64,000 nucleotides of DNA from Bifidobacterium catenulatum subsp. kashiwanohense JCM 15439 = DSM 21854. Lineage in GTDB: Bacteria > Actinomycetota > Actinomycetes > Actinomycetales > Bifidobacteriaceae. Shown in pieces: positions 1 to 8,595 of this stretch. Numbering within the stretch: the first letter of the stretch is position 1; each line of letters begins with the position of its first letter. The position numbers were made by a program, and so were the translations under genes. The stretch lies in the NCBI RefSeq assembly GCF_001042615.1, contig NZ_AP012327.1:1426001-1490000 (forward strand), written 5' to 3'. The notes beneath the pieces are model-generated. The model was not told the origin of the DNA. It ran no database searches and was given only the letters and a program-made list of their open reading frames with translations.

Positions 1-133
1 ACGCCCATACTCGCCATAATCGGCAAACGGTGCCACAAACAAGCCAACAAGCATTTTGGGGAGGGCTATTCGTGCGATGTTGCGCTCTATCATTGATAAA
101 AGCATCCAGCAACCGCATATAGTAAGGAATCGC

Positions 134-889
134 ATGCGTTATTTCACTTCGGACACGCATTTCGGCCATCCACTGGTCACCGCGCTGCGCGGGTTCCTGA
201 ACAATGGCAGGCTACGTGCTGAGTACCTCGACATCTGGCAGACGCAGACCCGCGCCGCCGCACACGCGTGGATCAAACAATATGTGCACGACAATCAGAC
301 ATCGTTCAAAGCGATCTGCGACATCGCACGTCATGAGAACACCATCATCGACAATATCAACGAGATCGTCGGACACGACGACGAACTGTGGATTCTCGGC
401 GATCTCTCCTACCGTTGCACCGTCGAGCACACGCTTGAATGTCTACGCCGAATCAACTGCCAACATCTGCATCTGATCATCGGCAACCATGACCGCAACT
501 TCCGCCTCCGGTTCAATGACATGCTATACGAAAACGTGTTCGAGACCATCGATGACTACTGCGAAATCGACATGGAACTTCCCGTTCTCGATGAATCCGG
601 CAAAATAACGGTGGCGACCACGCAGCAAAGCATCGCCATGAGCCACTTCCCCAGACTCTCGGCATTGGCCGAAGAGCACAGCGACTGGCCGAACAACTGG
701 AACGAGTTCGCCGATATGGCGCCTACCACCGAAGGCTGGCTGCTCTACGGCCATACGCATCAGGACGTTCCCGACGGCACCGATCCGCGAAGTGTGAACG
801 TGGGGCTCGACGCATGGGATTTCAAGCCCGTCAGCGAACAGCAGATCCTCGCCTGGCTTGCATCCCGGTGCGCCGACCAATCAAAGTGA
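134..889 (+). CDS. Metallophosphoesterase (calcineurin-like)
   Basis: Predicted cytosolic metal-dependent phosphoesterase of the calcineurin-like superfamily. The metal-binding blocks appear in order: DTH at residues 7-9 (within TSDTHFGH), GDLS near 89, GNHD near 117 and GHTH near 206. The frame is open from 56, but the ATG at 134 puts the first metal motif at the N-terminus, as in the family, and follows a purine-rich stretch. Length is 251 residues. The natural substrate cannot be told from sequence. The gene stands alone, and its 3' end abuts a decayed dehydrogenase gene on the opposite strand. Confidence 0.85.
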   Translation: MRYFTSDTHFGHPLVTALRGFLNNGRLRAEYLDIWQTQTRAAAHAWIKQYVHDNQTSFKAICDIARHENTIIDNINEIVGHDDELWILGDLSYRCTVEHTLECLRRINCQHLHLIIGNHDRNFRLRFNDMLYENVFETIDDYCEIDMELPVLDESGKITVATTQQSIAMSHFPRLSALAEEHSDWPNNWNEFADMAPTTEGWLLYGHTHQDVPDGTDPRSVNVGLDAWDFKPVSEQQILAWLASRCADQSK

Positions 890-896
890 ATTCCAC

Positions 897-1205
897 CCTG
901 AGCATGGATCCAGGCTGTAGAATGCCGGGTCGCTGGTATTTGTCGACTCCGGCACTCCAGGTTTGAAGCCATTCGAGTTTGGGACACTGTCGGCATGTTC
1001 CCGGATCAACATTGCCGATGATGGCGGTGACTCGAGCTTTGAGTTCTTCGAGGATGATGGCCGTCCATGCCATGTTGCCACGCTGCGCCGGATCGCCTAC
1101 GAATTCTTGCGGTACGCTTTTGGCTGCACGCATGAACTGCGCTTGTTCGGATGGCGTCAACGGCAGGCAATTGACGATAAGTTTGCGATTATTCTCGATT
1201 CCCAC
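897..1205 (-). pseudogene. 5' remnant of D-2-hydroxyacid dehydrogenase
   Basis: The minus strand encodes about 100 residues resembling the N-terminal part of D-isomer-specific 2-hydroxyacid dehydrogenases, including WLQTWSAGVDKY, the segment just before the NAD-binding domain. A GTG start at 1205 has a good SD (AAGGCGG), so the 5' end looks original. The match stops around 900 and the frame then runs antisense into the metallophosphoesterase. The Rossmann domain and catalytic Arg/Glu/His are missing, so it cannot be an active enzyme. Family assignment is from motif memory. Confidence 0.6.
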
Positions 1206-1260
1206 CCGTCCCGCCTTAGGATAGACATGAGATAAGCCTTTCGCATGTGAGTGGCGAATA

Positions 1261-1295
1261 GATTCAGCCGAGTCTGACTTGGCCCCGGCTGAATC
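1261..1295. terminator. 10-bp stem-loop, possible terminator
   Basis: Perfect 10-bp inverted repeat: GATTCAGCCG at 1261-1270 pairs with 1286-1295, with a 15-nt loop. There is no clear T-run on either side. It lies upstream of the dehydrogenase remnant and could be a leftover terminator of a lost gene. Confidence 0.35.
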
Positions 1296-1420
1296 ACATG
1301 TATGCGTCCGTCTGTTCAGGCAAGGGACTCGTACGCTTGCGCATCGACCGGTTCAAGCCATTCGTTGCTCATCGCGCCAGGGTCTCCTGCCGGAACCATG
1401 AACGCACGGCATGAGATTCG

Positions 1421-1785
1421 AATTCCACCCGCAGCACCACTGACGGCATCATGCGCAACAAGTATGATCAGGCGCAAGACCAAGACATGCCCATCGTCGA
1501 ACGTGTGCTTGAAGTAGCCGAACATCACGGAGTGCCCATGGCTCAGGTTGCGCTTGCATGGCACTGGGCCAAGGGCGTGACCGTACCTATCTCGTGGGCT
1601 GTTCGCAGCCAGAACGCGTGGATGATGCCATCGCCGCGCTAGGCGTGCAGCTTACGGAAGATGACATAGCCCACATCGAGGAGCCGTATACCGCGCATGA
1701 GCTAGTCGGTCCGCTTTCTCGCCCAGGAGAGAAGGCCTTGGCCGACACTTTGGCTCCCACGCTCAAGGAAACCACTCGAAACTAG
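1421..1785 (+). pseudogene. 3' remnant of aldo/keto reductase, frameshifted
   Basis: Two overlapping plus-strand frames together match the C-terminal third of NADPH-dependent aldo/keto reductases. The first (to about 1590) has TTDGIMRNKYD, HHGVPMAQVALAWHW and VTVPI. The second (from about 1590) continues with VGCSQPERVDDAI and LGVQLTEDDIAHIEEPY. A frameshift near 1590 separates VTVPI from VGCSQ, and the TIM-barrel start with the catalytic Tyr is absent. This is a 5'-truncated, frameshifted remnant. Confidence 0.75.
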
Positions 1786-1884
1786 CTTCTCTTGACTCTG
1801 CGGGGTGGTATCCGCCCTTACGTATGGCAGATTTCACCCCGCGTCCCCATGCATCTCGCCTATATATGGCAGGTCTTATAGATA

Positions 1885-1929
1885 AAAAGCGGGTTAGAGG
1901 GTACGAAACATACCCTCTAACTCGCTTTT
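1885..1929. terminator. Strong 19-bp stem-loop terminator
   Basis: Arms 1885-1903 and 1911-1929 pair over 19 bp with one G-T wobble and a 7-nt loop. An A-run opens and a T-run closes the stem, so it can act as an intrinsic terminator in both directions. It sits between the aldo/keto reductase and flavodoxin remnants. Confidence 0.75.
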
Positions 1930-2032
1930 GCTCCTATGTATAAGGCAGATAGCATCGGACAGCCTCGTGAATCTGCCCTATATACATATATAGCTGAGTT
2001 AGAGGTCGAGGCTCTCCACCCAAGAGGAGACT

Positions 2033-2240
2033 TCACCGGCCGAGCCGTTGCCCTTCCTGCCAATCACCGGTGCCGATCATGGTCGCCAAGTCATTACCGC
2101 TGCTGCCCAGCGGTAATGACGAAGAAGCGGCAAATAGAATGACTTTCTTGCCGATGAAGTCATGGTCGGTCACAAAGTGATTGGCCGGCCATGCGGCTCC
2201 GCCCCACCAAATCGGATAGCCAATGAACTCAGCGATTCAA
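2033..2240 (-). pseudogene. Flavodoxin C-terminal remnant
   Basis: A minus-strand frame of about 65 codons, too short for a longest-ORF search, reads GYPIWWGGAAWPANHFV, then HDFIGKKVILF, SSLPLGSSGNDLA and GDWQEGQRL before a TGA. These are the conserved second-half motifs of flavodoxin-like FMN proteins. An in-frame stop lies immediately upstream and the N-terminal phosphate-binding loop is absent, so only the C-terminal half survives. Confidence 0.75.
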
Positions 2241-2273
2241 TCACTCACCTTTCACGGTGATGGGCAGGAACGT

Positions 2274-2987
2274 TCAGCAGCGCCCCTCGTACAGGAAGAA
2301 GGAAAGCGAACCGTCTTCCAAACCACCTTGAGTAAAGGAATCCCTGCGTATGGTACGTTCCGCTTTACGCGTCAAACCACGGTAATCATAAAAACCGTAA
2401 TCGCAGGTAGTGTCAGTGAAGAGGAAATACTCGTTCATTCCAGCATCACGAAACACGTCAAGCATGTGATTGAACAGCTTACGGCCGACACCCATGCCCC
2501 GCGCTTCCGGAGAAACCGCGAACAGCGTTACCTCAGCCTGATAGCTTTTGCCGGCATCTCGCTTCAACACTTCATCGACCTTCAAAATCGCAATCTGATC
2601 GGCAAGTCCTCGACGACCATCCTTGCTTGCCAACAAGGGCAACGCCAAGCAATTTCGCGTAATAGCATGACGTATCCTCTGCGCTGTGGTAACACGGGAC
2701 CTCAACGATCCCAATACCACGCCAAGCACCCGACCATCACGTTCAGCGACCGTAGCCTCGGTGGTGCGAGAAAGAAAATCATGCATGTCAATTGCCGCAA
2801 GTCGGTGCATATTGCGCAGACGAATCGCCTTGCGTAGCTTGTACTCACGCAACTCGCGCTCATCGTTCGGAACATTCCCGTTATTATCCGACTCATCATC
2901 CGCATACCAAGCCTGTCGAACAAGCTCTTCAAGCGCAGGAAAATCCGTGCGACGCATCGTCCGAAGCATAATCGTTTCTGAAGTCAT
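2274..2987 (-). CDS. GNAT-family N-acetyltransferase
   Basis: Predicted acetyl-CoA-dependent N-acyltransferase of 237 residues. The acetyl-CoA motif A appears as LFAVSPEARGMGVGRKLF, followed by the GNAT C-terminal half with GFYDYRGL. The frame is open to 3086, but the ATG at 2987 has a strong purine-rich SD (GGGGGAG) and gives the normal N-terminus (MTSETIMLRTM). A long insert between the first helix and the central sheet is unusual but seen in some GNATs. Substrate unknown. It is divergent from the membrane protein at 3173. Confidence 0.85.
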   Translation of the reverse strand: MTSETIMLRTMRRTDFPALEELVRQAWYADDESDNNGNVPNDERELREYKLRKAIRLRNMHRLAAIDMHDFLSRTTEATVAERDGRVLGVVLGSLRSRVTTAQRIRHAITRNCLALPLLASKDGRRGLADQIAILKVDEVLKRDAGKSYQAEVTLFAVSPEARGMGVGRKLFNHMLDVFRDAGMNEYFLFTDTTCDYGFYDYRGLTRKAERTIRRDSFTQGGLEDGSLSFFLYEGRC

Positions 2988-3172
2988 GCTCCCCCATCCT
3001 AGCCGCAGCCATGCCAAAGCTCCGTTCATGGATGGCATAATGCACATAGTATTGCAATAGCAGGAATGCGCAGGATTTGTTGGCATTGGCGTGCGACGCT
3101 TGGGAGTCTAGGGGCCACGTGCTTAGGATGAGACAGGATTGCGTGCGACACGCAATGAATGAGAGGTTCATC

Positions 3173-3922
3173 ATGGCAACGTTGATTAGACGAATCACAG
3201 GCACTCTATGCTTAGTACTCGCCGTGGCATGCGCATGTTACGCTTTCGCCGTGCGCAATACGCATTCCGGCACGAGTTTCTGGATTGTTTGGCTCGCGTT
3301 CGCAGTTTTGTTCGCGATACTCGGATTCGGTCTGCTCTTCCGGTGGTGGACGATATTGCCAAGACTGGTCAGAGGCATATTGATTGCGGTCGCGTGTATT
3401 GGTCTGGTCGTGTTCGGCACAGTGGAAAGTTGTATCGTCAGTAAAATGCATGCGCAGGGCAAACCGGATCTTGATTATGTGGTGGTGCTCGGCGCCCAGG
3501 TGCGTAAGTCCGGCCCAAGCCTTGTGCTTCGCTACCGTCTCGACAAGGCCATCGAATATTTAGATGAGAATCCGAATACCATCTGCATCGTTTCCGGCGG
3601 AAAAGGACCGAATGAACCGTTCCCCGAAGCCCAAGGCATGGCTGACTATCTTAAGGAACATGGTATTGCCGAACAGCGCATTCTTGAGGAGCCGGATTCA
3701 AAAACCACTGAGGAAAACATCGTCAACAGCAAGAAGATGATCAACGACGATAATGCTTCCATAGGCGTGATCACCAATAATTTCCACATGTTCCGCGCGT
3801 TGCAGATTGCCGACAAATATGGTTTGGACAACGCCCAAGGCATTGCGGCTGGCTCTCCCCCGAACATGCTCGTCAACAATATGGTTCGCGAGTTTTTCGC
3901 CGAAATCAAATTCCTGCTGTAA
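3173..3922 (+). CDS. YdcF/SanA-type DUF218 membrane protein
   Basis: A 249-residue protein with three hydrophobic segments at the N-terminus followed by a DUF218 domain beginning DYVVVLGAQV and containing VSGGKGPNE, DSKTTEENI and NNFHMFRA. The family (SanA, ElyC, YdcF) is linked to envelope barrier function, but the reaction is not established. The ATG at 3173 follows GAGAGG at good spacing and is preferred over the frame opening at 3077. It converges on tig with a shared hairpin terminator between them. Confidence 0.88.
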   Translation: MATLIRRITGTLCLVLAVACACYAFAVRNTHSGTSFWIVWLAFAVLFAILGFGLLFRWWTILPRLVRGILIAVACIGLVVFGTVESCIVSKMHAQGKPDLDYVVVLGAQVRKSGPSLVLRYRLDKAIEYLDENPNTICIVSGGKGPNEPFPEAQGMADYLKEHGIAEQRILEEPDSKTTEENIVNSKKMINDDNASIGVITNNFHMFRALQIADKYGLDNAQGIAAGSPPNMLVNNMVREFFAEIKFLL

Positions 3923-3985
3923 CTCATGTTTCGGCAATCTCTGTCTTGCCCTGTTTAAGGATGCCGAAACCGAATACGAAATAAA

Positions 3986-4021
3986 TTGAGGGGTGGGATC
4001 CATATGGATTTCACCCCTCAA
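3986..4021. terminator. Bidirectional terminator between ydcF-like gene and tig
   Basis: A 10-bp perfect stem (3986-3995 with 4012-4021) encloses a further small palindrome around 3998-4009. It lies between two convergent genes, so it probably ends both transcripts. T-runs are short. Confidence 0.6.
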
Positions 4022-4065
4022 CGCTTTAGAAAGATGACTCTCGCGAGTCAGGCATTAAGAGAAGC

Positions 4066-5427
4066 TCACTCTTCGGAAGCGAGTTCGTCAGCCACCGCGG
4101 CGGCTGCGGAAGCAGCTTCAACGCTCTCGACTTCTTCATCTTCAGCGGCTTCGCCGAGGAAGGCGCTCAGGTCCAAGGTTTCGCCCTCGGACTTGAAGGT
4201 CACGGCACGCATGCCGGCAAGCAGACCCTTGGAACGGCCGACTTCCTGCACTGCGGAGCCGAGCTGGCCGTTGCGCATGATGGCCTGGATGAAGGCGTTC
4301 GGATCCATGCCGTACTGCTGGGCGATGGAAGCGAGGAAGTTGAACACGTCGGCCTGGGAGACCTTGATGTCCAGCTTCTCGGCGAGCACGTCGAGCACCA
4401 TCTGGTCGCGCAGTTCCTTCTCAACGGTTTCTTCGGCTTCTGCCTTCTGCTCCTTGGTGGCTTTGGCCGGATCAGCGGTCACACCCTTGAGCTGCTGCTC
4501 AACCATTTCAGCCTTGACGCCCTTCGGCACCGGAATCTCCAGACCTTCTTCGAGCTTGGCGATGAAAGCGTCGCGGGCTGCGGTGGCTTGACGGCCTTCG
4601 GCATCCTGGGAAGCGGCCTTCTTGAGGTCTTCCTTCAGCTCGTCGAGGGTGTCGAACTCGGAAGCTTCGGAAGCGAAGTCATCGTCGAGTTCCGGCAGCT
4701 CTTCAGCCTTGACGGAGTTGACCTTGACCTTGACCTGGGCCTTTTCGCCCTCGTGCTCGCCAGCTTCCAGCGTGCCTTCGAAGGTGGTCTCTTCACCGGA
4801 GGACAGGCCTTCGAGGGCCTCATCCAGACCGTCAAGCATGGTTTCGGAGCCGAGCTCGTAGCTCACGCCTTCCTGGGAGTCGACCACTTCACCGTCGATT
4901 TCGGCGGTCAGGTCGATGTTGGCGTAGTCGCCCTTGGCGGCCGGGCGGTCCACACCCACGAGGGTGCCGAAACGCTGACGCAGGGCTTCCAGACGGTTGT
5001 TGATGTCTTCGTCGGTGATTTCAGCCTTGGCGACCTCGATCTCCATACCGTCGATTGCCGGCAGTTCGATGTCCGGACGGCGCTCAACGGTGGCCACGAA
5101 CTTCAGCTTGGTCTCGTCCTTAGCGGATTCCGGCACTTCCTGAACGTCGATGTCCGGCTGGGCCATCGGGTGGATGCCCTTTTCTTCGAGAGCCTTGGAG
5201 TACAGCTCCGGCACGCCGTTGTTCACGGCTTCGCCAGCAACAGCACCGAAACCGATGCGCTGGTCGATGATCTTGCCGGGCACGTGGCCCTTACGGAAGC
5301 CAGGCACGTTCACCTGCTTGGCGATTTCCTTGCGAGCATTGTCGAGATACGGGTTGAACTCTTCCGGATCAACGGTGATGGTGAGCTTCACCTTGGTCGG
5401 CTCAAGATTCCTGACGCTGATTTTCAC
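4066..5427 (-). CDS. tig: Trigger factor
   Basis: Ribosome-bound chaperone and prolyl isomerase that shields nascent chains at the exit tunnel. The 453-residue product has the N-terminal ribosome-binding domain with the signature GFRKGHVPGKIID near residues 43-56, a central FKBP-like domain (about 150-240, with KGDYANIDLTAEIDGE) and the helical C-terminal chaperone domain. The C-terminus is acidic and Ala/Glu-rich, as in other bifidobacterial trigger factors. ATG start at 5427. It lies downstream of rnd on the same strand with a 50-bp gap. Confidence 0.97.
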   Translation of the reverse strand: MKISVRNLEPTKVKLTITVDPEEFNPYLDNARKEIAKQVNVPGFRKGHVPGKIIDQRIGFGAVAGEAVNNGVPELYSKALEEKGIHPMAQPDIDVQEVPESAKDETKLKFVATVERRPDIELPAIDGMEIEVAKAEITDEDINNRLEALRQRFGTLVGVDRPAAKGDYANIDLTAEIDGEVVDSQEGVSYELGSETMLDGLDEALEGLSSGEETTFEGTLEAGEHEGEKAQVKVKVNSVKAEELPELDDDFASEASEFDTLDELKEDLKKAASQDAEGRQATAARDAFIAKLEEGLEIPVPKGVKAEMVEQQLKGVTADPAKATKEQKAEAEETVEKELRDQMVLDVLAEKLDIKVSQADVFNFLASIAQQYGMDPNAFIQAIMRNGQLGSAVQEVGRSKGLLAGMRAVTFKSEGETLDLSAFLGEAAEDEEVESVEAASAAAAVADELASEE

Positions 5428-5479
5428 GCTTGCGCTCCTGAAAAATACGGTTCTTCACATTTCTGCCGTTAGGCAACCT

Positions 5480-6775
5480 CTACATAATAGCGCGACTCAC
5501 GGACTCTGCAACCAGCGCGACCTGCCACGCCCTCGCGCCCTGTTCGGTGAGGAATTGCGCGACATCACGTTCCTGCGGCTCATCCGTCCAGCAGAGATTA
5601 CGCAAATACTGCGGTTTGATGATGACTTCCGCGGGTGTGCGCGTATCTTCCGCTATCTGCGCCACCACCTTGCGTGCCTTGGCAAGTGTGGCGAGGCGTT
5701 CCGGATAGCGTTCCCTCCAGACTCGTGTCGCACGTGGGGCGGATGTGGCTTGCGCTTCTTGATTCTGAGGATTGCCGTTGTCTATGACCGGCCACTCGCT
5801 TTCCGGTAGATCAAGCGCCTGCTGGATTATTTTCTTCCACATGCTTGGCTTGATTTTGCGTTGGATGGGCGCGTAGCGTTCGAACATTTTCTCCTGTTCG
5901 GCGTCGGCTTGGATGCGCACACGTTCGTTGATGGAACGCACCGCCCTGAATTGTGCGGCATTGTGCGGCTTGCGCTCCGCCACTTCGATGATGGTTCTGT
6001 CGGCAAGCAGCAGCGTTGGCGAAATATCGTATTGGCGCGCCAGCTCGTCTCGCTTGGTCCATAGTGCTTTCGCCACAGCCAAGGCCTGACGATCCTTCAT
6101 GATTTCGGTGATATGCGAGATGCGCAGCCATGGAACGGGATGCTCCTTACGTGGCGCGGTTCCTTCGCGCAGCGCGTAATCGAATTCCTCCTCGGCCCAT
6201 TCGATTTTGCCTTGACGGCGCAGCTCGGCGCGCATGATCGTTTCCAGCTCAATCAGCAATTCAACATCCAACGCCGCATAATTGCGCCAGTCACGCGGCA
6301 ACGGACGGTATGACCAATCGGCTGCGGAATGCTCTTTGGCAAGTGTCAATCCCAAGTAATGCTCAGTGACGGCGGCCAAACCGAACCGTTTCATGCCGAG
6401 CAGTCTCGCGGCGATCTCGGTGTCGAACAACCGCTGCGGCTTCAATCCAAGGTCATTGAATCCTGGCAGATCCTGCAGAGAATCATGCAGAATCCATACC
6501 GCGTCGCCTACGGCAGCATTGAAATCGTTCCAATCAACACCTTCGGCAGTCAATGCCTGCGGGTCAAGCAATCCTATGCCGGCACCGTCCCTTTTGAACT
6601 GCACCAACCAATCGTCATGACCGTATCGGAAACCGGATGCTCGCTCCGCATCGGCAGCAAGAGACCCGTGTGAGGACGCCAAAGCGCTGCAGTACTCGCG
6701 AAATGCCGGTAGGGTGTCGATCACATCGGGCACGCCCTCACGCGGCTCGGCCTGCAACCTTGGCTCGTCAGTCAA
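5480..6775 (-). CDS. rnd: Ribonuclease D
   Basis: 3'-5' exoribonuclease of the DEDD superfamily for tRNA 3' processing and RNA turnover. The N-terminal exonuclease domain shows ADAERASGF (D and E of motif I), FDTEIAARLLG (motif II region) and YAALDVELL (motif III), followed by HRDC-type helical repeats. Length is 431 residues. The start codon is TTG at 6775, overlapping the end of the DUF3000 gene by 8 nt in another frame, which implies translational coupling. Catalytic assignments rest on family knowledge. Confidence 0.92.
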   Translation of the reverse strand: MTDEPRLQAEPREGVPDVIDTLPAFREYCSALASSHGSLAADAERASGFRYGHDDWLVQFKRDGAGIGLLDPQALTAEGVDWNDFNAAVGDAVWILHDSLQDLPGFNDLGLKPQRLFDTEIAARLLGMKRFGLAAVTEHYLGLTLAKEHSAADWSYRPLPRDWRNYAALDVELLIELETIMRAELRRQGKIEWAEEEFDYALREGTAPRKEHPVPWLRISHITEIMKDRQALAVAKALWTKRDELARQYDISPTLLLADRTIIEVAERKPHNAAQFRAVRSINERVRIQADAEQEKMFERYAPIQRKIKPSMWKKIIQQALDLPESEWPVIDNGNPQNQEAQATSAPRATRVWRERYPERLATLAKARKVVAQIAEDTRTPAEVIIKPQYLRNLCWTDEPQERDVAQFLTEQGARAWQVALVAESVSRAIM

Positions 6776-7400
6776 CGGAATAATCCTCCTCGGATTGCGT
6801 CATGGACCGGAGGAATTCCGCCCATGCACCCACCTGAGCGCCTGCGTCAAGACCTCCATCGGCATAGTCTAATGGCGTCCAAGACACACGAATCTCACAT
6901 CCGGTTTCTGGAGCGTCGGATTGCCTGCCAAATACCGTGCTTCTCGTAACGGTGACGGTTCCTGAAACATGTTCGACACCGTATGCGCCGATCTGGTCCA
7001 CCATCGCATCCCAATACATGGATGGCGTCAGGCAGTCCCTTTCGTTGCCAGGCAATGGCAACGCGGCGAATGCGGCGCAACGCCAATGCGAATGCCAGTC
7101 GTTTCGGTATTTATGCGAATACAACACCATGATCCAACCGGTGGAACGCGTCTCATCGCAGCCCATTTCAACGCCGATGCCGAAACTCGCCATGGCGCAT
7201 GGTACTGGAATCTCACGATATGACACACCTGATAATCGTGGCATGCATTCCACGGAAAGCACGGCATCCCACACTTTGTCTGGTACGCCGGAGGGTCGAG
7301 TCAACATTGATTCAGGAGGGGCTGCGCAGGCGCACGATCCCCTACCTGTGGTGCGCGCTTCGTTGGGTGCACCTTGAGGAAAAGCATAGATGTCCGCCAT
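6768..7400 (-). CDS. DUF3000 family protein
   Basis: A 210-residue actinobacterial protein of unknown function that is commonly encoded just upstream of ribonuclease D, as here; that arrangement is the main support. Visible segments include SYREIPVPCAMASFGIG and CEIRVSWTPLDY. No membrane segment, signal or catalytic motif stands out. It overlaps the TTG start of rnd by 8 nt, so the two are almost certainly co-translated. The 190 bases between this gene and pflA hold only a weak 44-codon plus-strand frame that I do not call. Confidence 0.8.
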   Translation of the reverse strand: MADIYAFPQGAPNEARTTGRGSCACAAPPESMLTRPSGVPDKVWDAVLSVECMPRLSGVSYREIPVPCAMASFGIGVEMGCDETRSTGWIMVLYSHKYRNDWHSHWRCAAFAALPLPGNERDCLTPSMYWDAMVDQIGAYGVEHVSGTVTVTRSTVFGRQSDAPETGCEIRVSWTPLDYADGGLDAGAQVGAWAEFLRSMTQSEEDYSVD

Positions 7401-7593
7401 GGTTCAAGACTACGGCAGCGACACCGTTTCCATGGTATTTCACAGCATTTCGCCACGCGTCGAATGTGAAGATTTTTCCGCGTGGCGAACGCTGGTTCAA
7501 CAGTTGCGCGAATATTCCTTTTTCGATCGCTGAGGCATTTTCAAACGATTGATTTGCTTGGGATCGTTGGCTGGAATATGCGAGGCTTCCCGT

Positions 7594-8475
7594 TTAGTAG
7601 ACGGTAAAGCCGTGCGATTGGAATTGTTCCACTGCACGCTGTTTCATTGCCGCGGACGGCCCTTTCTGATCTTCCAGCGGGTAGGGAATGTCGAGCATAT
7701 GCCATTTTGGGCGGCCCAGCTGGTGGAATCCGAGCACGTCGATATGTTCCACGGCGTCGCCGAACGATTCGCAGATCTTCGCCACGTTCTCAACGTTTTC
7801 CTCGGACGAGGTGAGCCCTGGTACGAGTACGAAACGCACCCAGATCTTCTTGCCTGCTTTGGCCAGTCGTTGTCCGAAATCGATTGTCGGCTGCAAAATG
7901 CCTCCGGTAACCTTCTTGTAGGTTTCCTCGTCGCCGGACTTGACATCAAGCAGACACAGGTCGATATCGTCCACCATGTCGTCGGTATAGCTTGCGCCAA
8001 GGAATCCGGAAGTGTCGAGGCATGTGTGCACACCCATCTCCTTGGCCGCATGGAACACGCGGGAGACGAATGCTGGTTGCATCATGGATTCGCCGCCTGA
8101 GAAGGTGATGCCGCCATGCGTCGCCTTGAAAAGGTCAGCATAACGTTCGATCTTTTTGACCATGGCTTCGTAGTAGACGGGTTTGCCATCACGCATTTTC
8201 CACGTGTCTGGATTCTGGCAGTACTGGCAACGCAATGGGCAGCCGCTCATGAAAACGGTCATACGTGTTCCCGGACCGTCGACGGACGTGTTAATGTCCC
8301 AAGAATGCACGAAACCGATATCGCCGCTTTTCAGCGCGTTGATGCGATCGCGACGGTCTAATCCGATCGGCGATTCAAAGCCCGATAATCCTCCCATAAG
8401 CGTCTGGTTGACATAGCTTTGCGATTCTCTGAGCATGTGCCTGGTTGTGGAGCGAAAATGTACGTTCTCAGACAT
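7594..8475 (-). CDS. pflA: Pyruvate formate-lyase activating enzyme
   Basis: Radical-SAM activase that installs the glycyl radical on pyruvate formate-lyase. The 4Fe-4S motif C-x3-C-x2-C is visible as CPLRCQYCQNPDTW, preceded by NTSVDGPGTRMTVFMSGC and followed by GGITFSGGE, all typical of PflA. The frame is open to 8556, but the ATG at 8475 has an AAGGA SD and gives 293 residues; bifidobacterial proteins have such an N-terminal extension before the radical-SAM core. It lies downstream of pflB with a hairpin between. Confidence 0.96.
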   Translation of the reverse strand: MSENVHFRSTTRHMLRESQSYVNQTLMGGLSGFESPIGLDRRDRINALKSGDIGFVHSWDINTSVDGPGTRMTVFMSGCPLRCQYCQNPDTWKMRDGKPVYYEAMVKKIERYADLFKATHGGITFSGGESMMQPAFVSRVFHAAKEMGVHTCLDTSGFLGASYTDDMVDDIDLCLLDVKSGDEETYKKVTGGILQPTIDFGQRLAKAGKKIWVRFVLVPGLTSSEENVENVAKICESFGDAVEHIDVLGFHQLGRPKWHMLDIPYPLEDQKGPSAAMKQRAVEQFQSHGFTVY

Positions 8476-8529
8476 CCGTGTCCTTTCGTTGTATCTCTCC
8501 AATGGGTTTCCCATATTGCACGGGGAAAA

Positions 8530-8563
8530 CAATGGGGCGGAGCTTTCACACTCCACCCCATTG
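8530..8563. terminator. Hairpin between pflB and pflA
   Basis: Arms 8530-8542 and 8551-8563 (CAATGGGGCGGAG and its partner) pair over 13 bp with one mismatch and an 8-nt loop. It lies about 30 nt after the pflB stop and upstream of the pflA start. It probably partly terminates or stabilises the pflB message, so that pflB is expressed above pflA. Confidence 0.65.
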
Positions 8564-8595
8564 TCGTCTACCGTTTCACGCGGTGCCGTTCAGTC

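Noticed and set aside
1316..1450. Minus-strand tail ending WLEPVDAQAYES as a glycosidase C-terminus
   Set aside because: Too short and lies opposite the aldo/keto reductase remnant; similarity is only suggestive.
7400..7534. 44-codon plus-strand frame upstream of the DUF3000 gene
   Set aside because: No SD and no likeness; overlaps the divergent promoter region.
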